A stretch of DNA of 64,000 bases from the NCBI RefSeq assembly GCF_026898135.2, contig NZ_CP114035.2, positions 1,467,501 through 1,531,500 on the forward strand. The letters are read 5' to 3'. The notes beneath the pieces were generated by a model. That model saw nothing but the letters and a program-made list of their open reading frames with translations. It had not been told where the DNA came from and made no database searches. This DNA is from Pseudomonas fortuita. Lineage in GTDB: Bacteria; Pseudomonadota; Gammaproteobacteria; Pseudomonadales; Pseudomonadaceae. Positions 46,136 to 55,933 of this stretch are shown one piece after another; position 1 is the first letter of the stretch; the number at the start of each line of letters is the position of its first letter. The position numbers and the translations under genes were made by a program.

Positions 46136-46354
46136 ATGAAAGGTCATGTCAGCAGCATCCAGCAACCTGCCTTTTCCCTGAACCACCTGTGGCATGCGGC
46201 CCTGCAGCGTCCGGCGCGCTGGCTGCAGCTGTACCGCCAGCGCCAGGAGCTGGCCAGCCTCAGTGACGCAACCTTGCACGACTTGGGGTTGAGCCGGGCG
46301 GATATCCAGCAAGAGGCCGAGCGGCATTTCTGGGATGATCCGCTGAGGAAGTGA
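46136..46354 (+). CDS. DUF1127 (YjiS-like) protein
   Basis: 72 aa. The C-terminal DUF1127 signature is clear: LYRQRQELASLSDATLHDLG followed by LSRADIQQEAERHFWDD. Small arginine-rich DUF1127 proteins bind RNA and affect phosphate and stress responses in alphaproteobacteria; the role here is unknown. GGAGG lies 8 bases before the ATG. Confidence 0.87.
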   Translation: MKGHVSSIQQPAFSLNHLWHAALQRPARWLQLYRQRQELASLSDATLHDLGLSRADIQQEAERHFWDDPLRK

Positions 46355-46397
46355 GTGTGGGCCGGGCGCCTGGCTTCTCAAGGCATGCGCCCCAGCC

Positions 46398-47744
46398 TCA
46401 CCGCCGGACTTGCTTCAACGTCTCGGCAATCAAAAACGCCAGTTCCAGCGACTGATCGGCATTCATCCGCGGATCACAATGGGTGTGATACCGGTCAGAC
46501 AACGCATCCTCGGTAATCGGCCGGGCGCCACCGATGCATTCGGTGACATTCTGCCCGGTCATCTCGATATGAATGCCGCCAGCATGGCTGCCCTCGGCCT
46601 GGTGCACCTGGAAGAACTGCTTCACCTCATCCAGGATCTGCGCAAAGTCGCGCGTCTTGTAGCCGCTGCTGGCCTTGATGGTATTGCCGTGCATCGGGTC
46701 GGAGCTCCACAGCACCTTGCGCCCCTCGCGCTCGACGGTGCGGATCAGCCCCGGCAGGTGGTCGCCAACCTTGCTCGCGCCCATGCGCACTATCAGGTTC
46801 AGGCGCCCGGGGTCGTTGGCCGGGTTCAGCGTGTCGATCAGGCGGATCAGCTCTTCGGGGTTCATGCTCGGGCCGACCTTGACCCCGATCGGGTTGTGCA
46901 CGCCGCGCAAAAACTCCACGTGGGCGCCGTCGAGCTGGCGGGTGCGGTCGCCTATCCACAGCATGTGCGCCGAGCAGTCGTAGTAGTCGCCGGTCAGGCT
47001 GTCCTGGCGCACGAAGGCTTCTTCATAGTTCAACAGCAGCGCTTCGTGGGCAGTGAAGAAGCTGGTTTCGCGCAGTTGCGGCGCGCTGTCCAGGCCGCAG
47101 GCACGCATGAATGCCAGTGTTTCGTCGATGCGGTTGGCCAGTTGGTGGTACTTGTCGGCCAGTGCCGAGTTGGCGATGAAATCCAGGTTCCACTTGTGCA
47201 CTTGGTGCAGGTCGGCAAACCCGCCCTGGGCGAAGGCGCGCAGCAGATTGAGGCTGGCGGTGGCCTGGTGATAGGCCTGCAGCAGGCGCTCCGGGTCGGG
47301 GATGCGGCTTTTGGCGTCGAAACCGATGCCGTTGACGATGTCGCCGCGGTAGGCGGGCAGGGTGATGTCGCCAATGGTTTCATCGCCCGAGGAGCGCGGC
47401 TTGGCAAACTGCCCGGCCATGCGCCCCACCTTCACCACCGGGCAGCCGGCAGCAAAGGTCATCACAATGGCCATCTGCAGCAGCACCTTGAAGGTGTCGC
47501 GGATTTTTGCCGCCGAGAACTCGGCGAAGCTCTCGGCGCAGTCGCCACCTTGCAGCAGGAAGGCGCGGCCTTCGGTAACCTCGGCAAACTGCCTGCGCAG
47601 CTCGCGTGCCTCGCCCGCGAACACCAGCGGCGGGTAGCTGGCGAGGGTCTGTTCAACCTTCAGCAGGTGCGCAGCATCGGGGTAGGTCGGTTGCTGCTGG
47701 ATCGGCAGGGCGCGCCAGCTGTCAGGGCTCCACGGTCGGTTCAT
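46398..47744 (-). CDS. Class II 3-deoxy-7-phosphoheptulonate (DAHP) synthase
   Basis: First step of the shikimate pathway, condensing phosphoenolpyruvate with erythrose-4-phosphate. 448 aa, the length of the plant-like class II type. Motifs: [61 protein letters not shown] and the end [18 protein letters not shown], with metal ligands Cys and His and Glu in these. It shares no similarity with AroF/G/H class I enzymes. No phenazine or pigment genes adjoin it. Confidence 0.94.
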   Translation of the reverse strand: MNRPWSPDSWRALPIQQQPTYPDAAHLLKVEQTLASYPPLVFAGEARELRRQFAEVTEGRAFLLQGGDCAESFAEFSAAKIRDTFKVLLQMAIVMTFAAGCPVVKVGRMAGQFAKPRSSGDETIGDITLPAYRGDIVNGIGFDAKSRIPDPERLLQAYHQATASLNLLRAFAQGGFADLHQVHKWNLDFIANSALADKYHQLANRIDETLAFMRACGLDSAPQLRETSFFTAHEALLLNYEEAFVRQDSLTGDYYDCSAHMLWIGDRTRQLDGAHVEFLRGVHNPIGVKVGPSMNPEELIRLIDTLNPANDPGRLNLIVRMGASKVGDHLPGLIRTVEREGRKVLWSSDPMHGNTIKASSGYKTRDFAQILDEVKQFFQVHQAEGSHAGGIHIEMTGQNVTECIGGARPITEDALSDRYHTHCDPRMNADQSLELAFLIAETLKQVRR

Positions 47745-47859
47745 CTCGGGCTCGGTCTTGTAGGTTGTAGGCTATAGGCCATGGTAACAGTTGGCGCTGC
47801 GCTTGTTGCATCAAGGGTGTTGACGGACAATGCGCGTTTTGCGCGGGTGGGTGGTAAGC

Positions 47860-48615
47860 ATGACGGCGGAACGGGAAGAGCGGCTACTGGCACGGGTAGA
47901 GGACGCTTTTGGCGTCATCAGCGTGTATGAAGTCGACGACTACCGCTTTCTGGAATTCGGCGATGCCATCGAGCAGAGCTGTGTGTTCACGGCCGACCCC
48001 AGCTGGCTGGAGTACGACTACACCCGCGCCATGCTGGTGGGGGCGTTGTGCCATGAACAGCCGGAGAGCGCGCTGTTTCTTGGCCTGGGTGCCGGCACGC
48101 TGACCCAGGCCTGCATGAAGTTCCTGCCACTTGAAGACATCGAGGCCATCGAGCTGCGCCCGGACGTACCGCGCCTGGCCATGGAGCACCTGGGCCTGGA
48201 TGATGACCCTCGGTTGTACGTGCGCATCGGTGATGCCATCGAGTTGCTGCCCACGGCGGAGAAGGCCGACCTGTTGTTTGTCGACCTGTACACCGACCAT
48301 GGGCCGGGCGTGGGGCACCTGGCATGGAAATTCCTGGAAAACTGCCAGCAGCAACTGAACCCGGGCGGCTGGCTGGTAATCAACCAGTGGGCTACCGACG
48401 ACGGCAAGCCGCTGGGCGCGGCATTGCTGCGCGGGCTGTACCATCGGCATTACTGGGAGCTGCCGGTGAAGGAGGGTAATGTGATCTTGCTGGTGCCGGC
48501 TGATCTTGAGCAGGTGCTGGATCTGGAGGGGTTGCGTGCCCGGGCCGAGGCACTGGCGCCGCAGCTGGGTTATAGCCTGGATGGGTTGATCAAAGAGATT
48601 CGGCCAGCAACTTGA
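47860..48615 (+). CDS. Spermidine synthase-like methyltransferase-fold protein
   Basis: 251 aa. SAM-binding-fold glycine loop LFLGLGAGTLTQACMKFLP, acidic EAIELRPDV and FVDLYTDHGPG resemble the polyamine synthase (SpeE) core. It lacks the N-terminal beta-sheet domain and the usual DAR/DP active-site context, so it may not make spermidine. Start ATG at 47860 is preferred by homology over one 30 bases earlier; neither has a strong ribosome site. Confidence 0.8.
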   Translation: MTAEREERLLARVEDAFGVISVYEVDDYRFLEFGDAIEQSCVFTADPSWLEYDYTRAMLVGALCHEQPESALFLGLGAGTLTQACMKFLPLEDIEAIELRPDVPRLAMEHLGLDDDPRLYVRIGDAIELLPTAEKADLLFVDLYTDHGPGVGHLAWKFLENCQQQLNPGGWLVINQWATDDGKPLGAALLRGLYHRHYWELPVKEGNVILLVPADLEQVLDLEGLRARAEALAPQLGYSLDGLIKEIRPAT

Positions 48616-48633
48616 ACGCCTGACGCGGCCATT

Positions 48634-48750
48634 TGTGGGAGCGGCCTTGTGTCGCGATAGGGCCGCAGAGCGGCCCCGGCAATCTATGCGGCGTGGCTTA
48701 AATCCTGGGGGCGCTTCGCACCCCTTTCGCGACGCAAGGCCGCTCCCACA
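48634..48750. repeat. Convergent REP pair, family C
   Basis: Left copy 48634-48677 (TGTGGGAGCGGCCTTGTGTC and GGGCCGCAGAGCGGCCCC) and right copy 48707-48750 (CGCGACGCAAGGCCGCTCCC with GGGGGCGCTTCGCACCCC). Confidence 0.83.
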
Positions 48751-48858
48751 CAGATCGGGTGAGGCTTCAGGGAATTATCGATTCAGCGCGGATTGGTTGA
48801 TGGCCCGATAATGGCCTTGCCCCCTGAAAATATTCCTCACGGTTGCCGCTATTTCAGG
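48751..48858. other. Upstream region of deaD
   Basis: About 108 bases between the REP pair and the -10 box of deaD. There is no clear -35 match, so expression may need an activator or another sigma factor. Confidence 0.4.
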
Positions 48859-48864
48859 TATAGT
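48859..48864 (+). promoter_or_regulatory. -10 element of deaD
   Basis: TATAGT, with transcription likely starting near 48871, which leaves a leader of about 210 bases before the deaD start. Confidence 0.5.
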
Positions 48865-48870
48865 ACGCGC

Positions 48871-49080
48871 CGGTCTTTTAGCGGACCTCAAAATCAGGTG
48901 GTGCAAATCCTCCGAGTCCAGCTTCGGCTGCGCGTCCGCTAGGCGGACCTTCCCAAGTTTTCTTTTTCAATCGTTTTCGCAAATCCCCGCCGCCAAAGCT
49001 GCCTGGGTGACCTGACGGTCTTTCAAGGCATGTGCAGCTTTGGAGCATGGGTCTTTGCGGATGCACCTAGAGGCAGACCC
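48871..49080 (+). promoter_or_regulatory. Long structured 5' leader of deaD
   Basis: Inside are an outer stem AGCGGAC (48880-48886) with GTCCGCT (48934-48940), a UUCG-capped hairpin AGC-TTCG-GCT (48920-48929), and a stretch resembling a tRNA anticodon arm (CCTCAAAATCAGG). A 7-codon ORF lies at 49047-49070. Long cold-regulated leaders are known for E. coli csdA/deaD. Its function here is inference. Confidence 0.55.
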
Positions 49081-50763
49081 ATGACCCAGGAAACCGGCGG
49101 CTTCGCCGCTCTCGATCTTAATCCGAACATTGTTGCTGCTGTTGTGGCTACCGGCTACGAAGAGCCGTCCGCCATTCAGCAACAATCGATCCCGATCATC
49201 CTCGCCGGTCACGACATGATCGGCCAGGCGCAGACGGGCACCGGCAAGACCGCTGCCTTCGCCCTGCCGATCCTCAACAAGATCGATGTGAGCAAGCGCG
49301 AACCGCAAGCCCTGATCCTGGCGCCAACCCGTGAGTTGGCGCTGCAAGTAGCTACCGCTTTCGAAACCTACGCCAAGCAGATGCCGGGCGTGAACGTGGT
49401 TGCCGTATACGGTGGTGCCCCGATGGGCCCACAGCTGCGTGCAATCCGCAACGGCGCGCAAATCGTCGTCGCCACCCCGGGCCGCCTGTGCGACCACCTG
49501 CGTCGTGACGAAAAAGTCTTGTCCACCGTGCAGTACCTGGTACTGGACGAAGCCGACGAGATGCTGAAGCTGGGCTTCATGGATGACCTCGAAGTGATCT
49601 TCGACGCAATCCCGGCTACCCGTCAGACCGTACTGTTCTCCGCAACCCTGCCGTCGTCGATCCGTTCGATCGCCGAGCGCCACCTGCGCGAGCCCAAGCA
49701 CGTCAAGATCCAGACCAAGACCCAGACCGTAACCGCGATCGAGCAAGCCCACCTGATGGTCCATGCCGACCAGAAGATCCCGGCTGTGCTGCGTCTGCTG
49801 GAAGTGGAAGAGTTCGACGCACTGATCGCCTTCGTGCGTACCAAGCAAGCCACCCTGGACCTGGCCGCCGCCCTGGAAGCCAAAGGCTACAAGGCTGCCG
49901 CGCTGAACGGCGACATCGCCCAGAACCAGCGTGAGCGCGTGATCGACTCGCTCAAGGATGGCCGCCTGGACATCGTCGTCGCCACCGACGTCGCTGCCCG
50001 TGGTCTGGACGTACCGCGCATCACCCACGTGTTCAACGTTGACATGCCGTACGACCCAGAGTCCTACGTGCACCGTATCGGCCGTACTGGCCGTGCCGGT
50101 CGCGAAGGCCGTGCGCTGCTGCTGGTCACCCCGCGTGAGCGCCGCATGCTGCAGGTGATCGAGCGTGTAACCGGGCAGAAAGTTGCCGAAGCCCGCCTGC
50201 CGAATGCCCAGGCCGTGCTGGATGCCCGCATCAAGAAGCTGACCTCGAGCCTGGCGCCGCTGGTAGCCGAAGCAGAAGCCACCCACGGTGAACTGTTCGA
50301 CCGCCTGACCACCGACCTGGGTTGCAGCGCACGTGCGCTGGCTTCGGCCTTGCTGCGCAAAGCCACCAATGGCCAGGCGCTGGACCTGGCTGCGGTAGAG
50401 CGTGAGCAGCCGCTGGTGCCGGGCGTTGGTGCCCCGCGTGGTGAGCGTGGTGAGCGTCCTGAGCGTGGCGAGCGCCCTGACCGCGGTGACCGCGAGCGCC
50501 GTGCGCCGCTGCCGCTGGCCGAAGGCCGTGTACGTTGCCGTACCGCCCTGGGTGCCCGCGACGGTATCGCTGCCAAGAACCTGCTGGGCGCGATCCTCAA
50601 CGAGGGTGGCCTGGCGCGTGATGCCATCGGTCGCATCCAGGTTCGCGACAGCTTCAGCCTGGTCGAGCTGCCGGAAGACGGCCTCGAGAAGCTGCTGTCC
50701 AAGCTCAAGGACACCCGCGTAGCTGGCAAGCAGCTGAAGCTGCGTCGCTACCGCGAGGATTGA
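49081..50763 (+). CDS. deaD: DEAD-box RNA helicase, DeaD/CsdA type
   Basis: An ATP-dependent RNA unwinding enzyme for ribosome assembly and mRNA decay, important in the cold. 560 aa. Helicase motifs in order: AQTGTGKT, PTRELALQ, TPGRLCDHL, VLDEADEML, SATLP, ARGLDVPRI and HRIGRTGRAG. Then comes an arginine/glycine/glutamate-rich tract (repeated RGER) and a C-terminal DbpA-type RNA-binding domain (LLGAILNEGGLARDAIGRIQ). E. coli DeaD is 629 aa; this one is shorter in the tail. AGAGG precedes the ATG. Confidence 0.93.
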   Translation: MTQETGGFAALDLNPNIVAAVVATGYEEPSAIQQQSIPIILAGHDMIGQAQTGTGKTAAFALPILNKIDVSKREPQALILAPTRELALQVATAFETYAKQMPGVNVVAVYGGAPMGPQLRAIRNGAQIVVATPGRLCDHLRRDEKVLSTVQYLVLDEADEMLKLGFMDDLEVIFDAIPATRQTVLFSATLPSSIRSIAERHLREPKHVKIQTKTQTVTAIEQAHLMVHADQKIPAVLRLLEVEEFDALIAFVRTKQATLDLAAALEAKGYKAAALNGDIAQNQRERVIDSLKDGRLDIVVATDVAARGLDVPRITHVFNVDMPYDPESYVHRIGRTGRAGREGRALLLVTPRERRMLQVIERVTGQKVAEARLPNAQAVLDARIKKLTSSLAPLVAEAEATHGELFDRLTTDLGCSARALASALLRKATNGQALDLAAVEREQPLVPGVGAPRGERGERPERGERPDRGDRERRAPLPLAEGRVRCRTALGARDGIAAKNLLGAILNEGGLARDAIGRIQVRDSFSLVELPEDGLEKLLSKLKDTRVAGKQLKLRRYRED

Positions 50764-50775
50764 TCCTGGCGCTAT

Positions 50776-50810
50776 AAAAAAATCCCCGGCCCAGGTCGGG
50801 GATTTTTTTT
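50776..50810 (+). terminator. Terminator of deaD
   Basis: AAAATCCCCG and CGGGGATTTT arms around GCCCAGGT followed by further T, 12 bases after the stop. Confidence 0.92.
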
Positions 50811-50818
50811 GCCTGTAC

Positions 50819-50913
50819 CGGCCCTTTCGCGGGCTTGCCCGCTCCCACAGGTACTCCACAGGTTTCAATGCCTGTGCAGGACCTGTGGGAGCGAGCAAGC
50901 CCGCGAAGAGGCC
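50819..50913. repeat. Convergent REP pair, family B
   Basis: Inverted copies at 50819-50851 and 50882-50913 with TTCGCGGGCTTGCCCGCTCC; the right copy has one change (GAGCAAGC). Confidence 0.87.
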
Positions 50914-50915
50914 CT

Positions 50916-51683
50916 TCAGTCGAACCGATATACATCCATCCCCAGCGCCCCTAGGGTAAACCCCTGATGCACCACGCCAAACCTGCTCCCAGCCCCCAGG
51001 GCAAAGAACAGCGGCAGCAAATGCTCATCACTGGGATGGTTACGCACAGCATGTGGCGCCTGCTTCCGGTAATCCAGCAATGCCGCTTGGTCATCTTCCT
51101 GCAGCCGCTCCACCACCCAATCCCTGAACGCCAGCGCCCATGGCTCGATCACATCCGGCCCTGCATGCCAGTCCAGTTCCCCCAGGTTATGGGTGATGCT
51201 GCCCGAACCCACCAGCAAGATGCCCTCGGCACGCAAGTTCGCCAGCGCCTGGCCCACCTTCACCTGCAGCGCAGGCCCCATGTGGCTGGGCAGGGAAACC
51301 TGCACCACCGGAATGCTTGCGTCCGGGTACATCAGCGACAGCGGTACCCAGGCGCCGTGGTCGAACGGCCGCTGGGCGTCCAGCCGGGCTGGCAGCCCCG
51401 CAGCCTTCAGCAACTCGCTGACCTGGCCTGCCAGGGAAGGCTCGCCCGGCGCCGGGTATTGCACCGCATACAATGCCGGTGGAAAGCCGTAGAAGTCGTG
51501 CCAGGTTTCTGGCTGTGCACTGCTGGTTACCAGCAGTTCACGGCTTTCCCAGTGCGCTGACACCACCACGATTGCCTTGGGGCGTGGCAGGCTGTTGGCC
51601 AGCCCGGCCAAGGCCGGCCCGCTGGCACCCGGGTGCAGGGCGAGCATGGGCGAACCATGGGAAATGAACAGGCTGGGCAGCAT
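50916..51683 (-). CDS. LigB/DODA-type extradiol ring-cleavage dioxygenase
   Basis: 255 aa of the YgiD/4,5-DOPA dioxygenase group. Iron ligands are in FISHGSPMLALH and in DHGAWVPLSLMYPD; HW in SAHWE and THNLGELDW complete the site. The family cleaves catechols such as DOPA with non-haem iron or zinc. Natural substrate unknown; pirin and other typical partners are absent. Start ATG at 51681-51683 with AGGA 7 bases upstream. Confidence 0.88.
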   Translation of the reverse strand: MLPSLFISHGSPMLALHPGASGPALAGLANSLPRPKAIVVVSAHWESRELLVTSSAQPETWHDFYGFPPALYAVQYPAPGEPSLAGQVSELLKAAGLPARLDAQRPFDHGAWVPLSLMYPDASIPVVQVSLPSHMGPALQVKVGQALANLRAEGILLVGSGSITHNLGELDWHAGPDVIEPWALAFRDWVVERLQEDDQAALLDYRKQAPHAVRNHPSDEHLLPLFFALGAGSRFGVVHQGFTLGALGMDVYRFD

Positions 51684-51793
51684 GGCAAGGTCCTGAAGGT
51701 TAAGATGCACTCATCTTCGGTCAGAAACTGATCGATATCCATCGCAAGTTTTACGCGTTTTCTATCGGTTTACTCGATAAACAAGGAGCAACC

Positions 51794-52444
51794 ATGGAGC
51801 CAGCTTTCTGGCACAAGCGGTGGGTCGATAACCAGATCGGCTTTCATCAGGGGCAGGTCAATTCGTACCTGCAGGCGCACTGGCCGTCACTCGGCCTTGA
51901 GTCTGGTAGCCGAGTGCTGGTGCCGCTGTGCGGCAAAAGCCTGGATTTGATCTGGCTGGCCGGGCAGGGGTACCGAGTGTTGGGTGTGGAGCTGTCGCGG
52001 CGCGCGGTAGAGGATTTCTTCGGCGAGCACGGGCTTGAAGCCGAGGTGCAGCAGCGCGGGGACTTCGAAGTTTGGCGCAGTGGTGACGTGGAGCTGTGGT
52101 GTGGTGATTTCTTTGCGTTGCGTGCGCAGGATATAGGCGACTGCGTGGGGCTGTATGACCGGGCGGCGCTGATTGCGCTGCCGGCGCAAATGCGCGCGAT
52201 GTACATGCAGGCGCTGACGGCTTTGCTGCCGGCCAATTGCCGGGGTTTGGTGGTGACCCTGGATTATGATCAGTCACTGCTGCCCGGGCCGCCGTTTTCA
52301 GTCGGGGACGCAGAGGTGCGGCAGGGGTTTGCAGGGTGGCAGCTGCATGAGCTGGAGGCGGTAGAGGTGATTCAGGAGAGCCCCAAGTTTGTGCAGGCCG
52401 GGGTTTCCAGTCTGTTGGAGCGGGTTTACCGGCTTGGCCGGTAA
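51794..52444 (+). CDS. tpm: Thiopurine S-methyltransferase
   Basis: 216 aa; methylates aromatic thiols and, in pseudomonads, selenite or tellurite products with SAM. Motifs: [15 protein letters not shown] at the start, the SAM loop [16 protein letters not shown] and [10 protein letters not shown]. Length and layout equal those of the P. syringae Tpm family. AAGGAG lies 6 bases before the ATG. Confidence 0.94.
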   Translation: MEPAFWHKRWVDNQIGFHQGQVNSYLQAHWPSLGLESGSRVLVPLCGKSLDLIWLAGQGYRVLGVELSRRAVEDFFGEHGLEAEVQQRGDFEVWRSGDVELWCGDFFALRAQDIGDCVGLYDRAALIALPAQMRAMYMQALTALLPANCRGLVVTLDYDQSLLPGPPFSVGDAEVRQGFAGWQLHELEAVEVIQESPKFVQAGVSSLLERVYRLGR

Positions 52445-52450
52445 TACGAA

Positions 52451-52475
52451 AAAGGGCGACCAAAGTCGCCCTTTC
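52451..52475. terminator. Bidirectional terminator between tpm and htpX
   Basis: AAAGGGCGAC and GTCGCCCTTT make a 10-bp stem with loop CAAA, with A/T runs on both sides, between convergent genes. Confidence 0.88.
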
Positions 52476-52491
52476 TGTATTACCCGATGGA

Positions 52492-53379
52492 TCAACCGCG
52501 ACGGCGCAGGGCCTCGATACGGTCTTCCAGGGGCGGGTGGCTCATCAGCAGCCCGGCCAGGCCGTGCTTGAGGCCACCGTTGATGCCAAAGGCCTTCATG
52601 GTGTCTGGCATGTGCACTGGCAGGCCTTGTTCCACGCGCAGGCGCTGCAGGGCGCCGATCATGGCCGAGGTGCCAGCCAGTTGCGCACCGGCTTCGTCGG
52701 CGCGGTACTCGCGGCGGCGCGAGAACCACATCACGATCATGCTGGCCAGGATGCCCAGGATCAGCTCGGCAACGATGGTCGCCACGTAGTAGGCAATGCC
52801 TTGGCCTTCTTCGTTCTTGAAGATGACCTTGTCGACGAAGTTGCCGATGATGCGTGCGAAGAACATCACGAAGGTGTTCACCACGCCCTGTACCAGCGCC
52901 AGGGTGACCATGTCGCCATTGGCCACGTGGCCGATTTCGTGGGCCAGCACCGCCCGCACTTCATCGGGCGAGAAACGCTCCAGCAGGCCCTGGGACACGG
53001 CTACCAATGCGTCGTTGCGGTTCCAGCCGGTGGCGAAGGCGTTGGCCTCGTACGCCGGGAAGATACCCACCTCGGGCATTTTGATACCCGCTTCACGGGA
53101 GAGCTCTTCGACCGTTTGCAACAGCCACTGCTCGTGGCGGGTGCGCGGCTGGCTGATGATCTGGGTGCCGGTGCTCATCTTTGCCATCCACTTGGAGATG
53201 AACAGCGAGACGAGGGAGCCGGCAAAGCCGAACACGGCGCAGAACACCAGCAGGCTGCTGAGGTTCAGGTCGACCCCGTTGGCGGCCATGAACCCGTTGA
53301 AACCGAACAGGCTCAGGGTAATGCTTGCAACCAGCACCACCGCAAGGTTGGTGGCCACAAACAACAGAATGCGCATCAT
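52492..53379 (-). CDS. htpX: Membrane metalloprotease HtpX
   Basis: A 295-aa zinc protease of the inner membrane that degrades misfolded membrane proteins. Two N-terminal helices, the zinc motif HEIGH near residue 145, two further helices ([27 protein letters not shown]) and the third ligand Glu in [11 protein letters not shown]. Length is the usual one. Two ATGs in tandem begin the gene. In E. coli it is under CpxR; no site is obvious here. Confidence 0.96.
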   Translation of the reverse strand: MMRILLFVATNLAVVLVASITLSLFGFNGFMAANGVDLNLSSLLVFCAVFGFAGSLVSLFISKWMAKMSTGTQIISQPRTRHEQWLLQTVEELSREAGIKMPEVGIFPAYEANAFATGWNRNDALVAVSQGLLERFSPDEVRAVLAHEIGHVANGDMVTLALVQGVVNTFVMFFARIIGNFVDKVIFKNEEGQGIAYYVATIVAELILGILASMIVMWFSRRREYRADEAGAQLAGTSAMIGALQRLRVEQGLPVHMPDTMKAFGINGGLKHGLAGLLMSHPPLEDRIEALRRRG

Positions 53380-53559
53380 GGTTGTTACGTTCTCCAGACG
53401 GATGAATTGTCGCTTACTGCGGGGTATATAAGGGGCCTGTCGCGCCGATTCAATCGGCCGACTATTTCAAACTGTGTACGGCGGAGTATGGCAGAGGATG
53501 ACGCGGGAGCTGTGGGATAGAGCGTTGCAGGATGTAAGAAACACCCTGTGAGAGTGCGA

Positions 53560-53650
53560 GGGGCTGCTTTGCAGCCCATTCGCAGCACCAGGCTGCACCT
53601 ACAGGAGAACGCGTACACCTGTAGGCGCAGCCTGGTGCTGCGAAGAGGCC
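53560..53650. repeat. Convergent REP pair, family D
   Basis: Inverted copies at 53560-53605 and 53618-53650 with CGCAGCACCAGGCTGCACCT and its near complement, separated by 12 bases; the left has an outer GGGGCTGCTTTGCAGCCC hairpin. Confidence 0.84.
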
Positions 53651-53655
53651 ATCAT

Positions 53656-54867
53656 TTACTGCGAATACGTCCGCAGGAAATTGCCGATCCGGCCAATCGC
53701 CGCTTCCAGGTCATCCACCCGCGGCAAGGTCACCACGCGGAAGTGGTCCGGCCACGGCCAGTTGAACGCCGTACCTTGTACGATCAGCAGCTTTTCCGAC
53801 AGCAGCAGGTCCAGGGCGAACTTCTCGTCGTTGAGGATCGGGCACACCTTCGGGTCGATCCGCGGGAAGGCATACAGCGCACCCATCGGCTTCACGCAGC
53901 TTACACCCGGGATATCGTTTAGCAGCTCGTAGGTACGGTTGCGCTGCTCCAGCAGGCGGCCTGGCGGCAGCACCAGGTCGTTGATGCTCTGGTAGCCGCC
54001 CAGTGCGGTCTGGATGGCATGCTGGGCCGGCACGTTGGCGCACAGGCGCATGTTCGCCAGCATGTCGATGCCTTCGATGTAGCTGAGCGCGTGGTGCTTG
54101 GGCCCGGAGATGATCAGCCAGCCGGAACGGAAGCCCGCCACCCGGTAAGACTTGGACAGGCCGTTGAAAGTCAGGCACAGCAGGTCTGGTGCCAGCGAGG
54201 CGGTGCTGATGTGTACCGCTTCATCGTACAAAATCTTGTCGTAGATTTCGTCGGAGAACACCACCAGGTTGTGCTGGCGGGCCAGCTCCAGCATACCCAG
54301 CAGCAGCTCCCTGGAGTACACCGCGCCGGTCGGGTTGTTCGGGTTGATGATCACCAGGGCCTTGGTGTTCGGGGTGATCTTGGCCTTGATGTCTTCAAGG
54401 TCGGGGAACCAGTCGGCCTGCTCGTCGCACAGGTAGTGCACCGGCTTGCCCCCGGCCAGGCTTACGGCGGCCGTCCACAGCGGGTAGTCGGGGGCCGGGA
54501 TCAGCACTTCGTCGCCGTTGTTCAGCAGCGCCTGCATCGACATGACAATCAGCTCGGAAACGCCGTTACCGAGGTAGATGTCCTCAATGGTGACGCCTTC
54601 GATTTCCTTCTGCTGGCAGTACTGCATCACGGCCTTGCGTGCGCTGAACAGGCCTTTGGAGTCGCTGTAGCCCTGCGCGGTGGGCAGGTTGCGGATCACA
54701 TCCTGGAGGATTTCATCGGGCGCCTCGAAGCCAAACGGCGCTGGGTTGCCGATGTTCAGCTTGAGGATGCGGTGGCCTTCCTCTTCCAGGCGCTTGGCGT
54801 GCTTGAGCACTGGGCCGCGAATGTCATAGCAGACATTGGCGAGCTTGTTCGATTTGCTGAACTGCAT
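53656..54867 (-). CDS. alaA: Glutamate-pyruvate aminotransferase AlaA
   Basis: Makes alanine from pyruvate with glutamate. 403 aa, class I PLP fold: N-terminal SNKLANVCYDIRGPVLKHAK, LNIGNPAPFGF, IINPNNPTGAVYS, SDEIYDKI, and the PLP lysine in FNGLSKSYRVAGFRSGW. E. coli AlaA (YfbQ) is 405 aa with the same hallmarks. It is divergent from msrB. Confidence 0.93.
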   Translation of the reverse strand: MQFSKSNKLANVCYDIRGPVLKHAKRLEEEGHRILKLNIGNPAPFGFEAPDEILQDVIRNLPTAQGYSDSKGLFSARKAVMQYCQQKEIEGVTIEDIYLGNGVSELIVMSMQALLNNGDEVLIPAPDYPLWTAAVSLAGGKPVHYLCDEQADWFPDLEDIKAKITPNTKALVIINPNNPTGAVYSRELLLGMLELARQHNLVVFSDEIYDKILYDEAVHISTASLAPDLLCLTFNGLSKSYRVAGFRSGWLIISGPKHHALSYIEGIDMLANMRLCANVPAQHAIQTALGGYQSINDLVLPPGRLLEQRNRTYELLNDIPGVSCVKPMGALYAFPRIDPKVCPILNDEKFALDLLLSEKLLIVQGTAFNWPWPDHFRVVTLPRVDDLEAAIGRIGNFLRTYSQ

Positions 54868-55035
54868 GATGGGATCCCGATATGAGAAAACGCGCTACGC
54901 CCCGCCGAAAGGTTTGTAACGGCAGGAAGCGGGTGCCAGACTGAACGCCTGGCACACGAAGCCAACTAATATACGTGCCACCCGCGCCCCGGAAAAGACG
55001 GTGCGAGGTGAAATTCAGCCTGCCGAGGTTTCCAT

Positions 55036-55431
55036 ATGCAAAAGATCGAAAAAACCCTGGAGCAATGGCGGTCGATGCTCGACCCCGAGCAGTACCAGGT
55101 ATGCCGCCTAAAAGGCACTGAGCGGCCGTTCAGCGGCAAGTACAACAGCGAGCGCCGAGACGGCATCTACCATTGCATCTGCTGCAACGCGAAACTGTTC
55201 GATGCGCAGACCAAGTTCGATTCCGGCTGCGGCTGGCCCAGCTTCTACGCGCCGATCGAAGACAGTGCGATGATCGAGATCCGTGACACCTCCCACGGCA
55301 TGATCCGTACCGAAGTCACCTGTGCCCGCTGCGACGCGCACCTGGGCCACGTGTTCCCCGATGGCCCGCCACCGACTGGCCTGCGCTACTGTATCAACTC
55401 GGTGTGCATCGACTTGCGCCCGCGCGACTGA
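55036..55431 (+). CDS. msrB: Peptide methionine-R-sulfoxide reductase
   Basis: Repairs the R form of methionine sulfoxide in proteins. 131 aa. Structural zinc is held by CICC and CARC; the catalytic Cys is in [21 protein letters not shown] and [10 protein letters not shown] are family motifs. GAGG lies 7 bases before the ATG. Its stop is 13 bases before the glutathione peroxidase gene, so both form one operon. Confidence 0.96.
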   Translation: MQKIEKTLEQWRSMLDPEQYQVCRLKGTERPFSGKYNSERRDGIYHCICCNAKLFDAQTKFDSGCGWPSFYAPIEDSAMIEIRDTSHGMIRTEVTCARCDAHLGHVFPDGPPPTGLRYCINSVCIDLRPRD

Positions 55432-55444
55432 CCGGAGCCCTGAC

Positions 55445-55922
<478 letters not shown>

Positions 55923-55933
<11 letters not shown>

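Noticed and set aside
48880..48940. A true tRNA gene in the deaD leader
   Set aside because: Only an anticodon-arm-like piece fits; D arm, T arm and a proper acceptor with CCA cannot be built.
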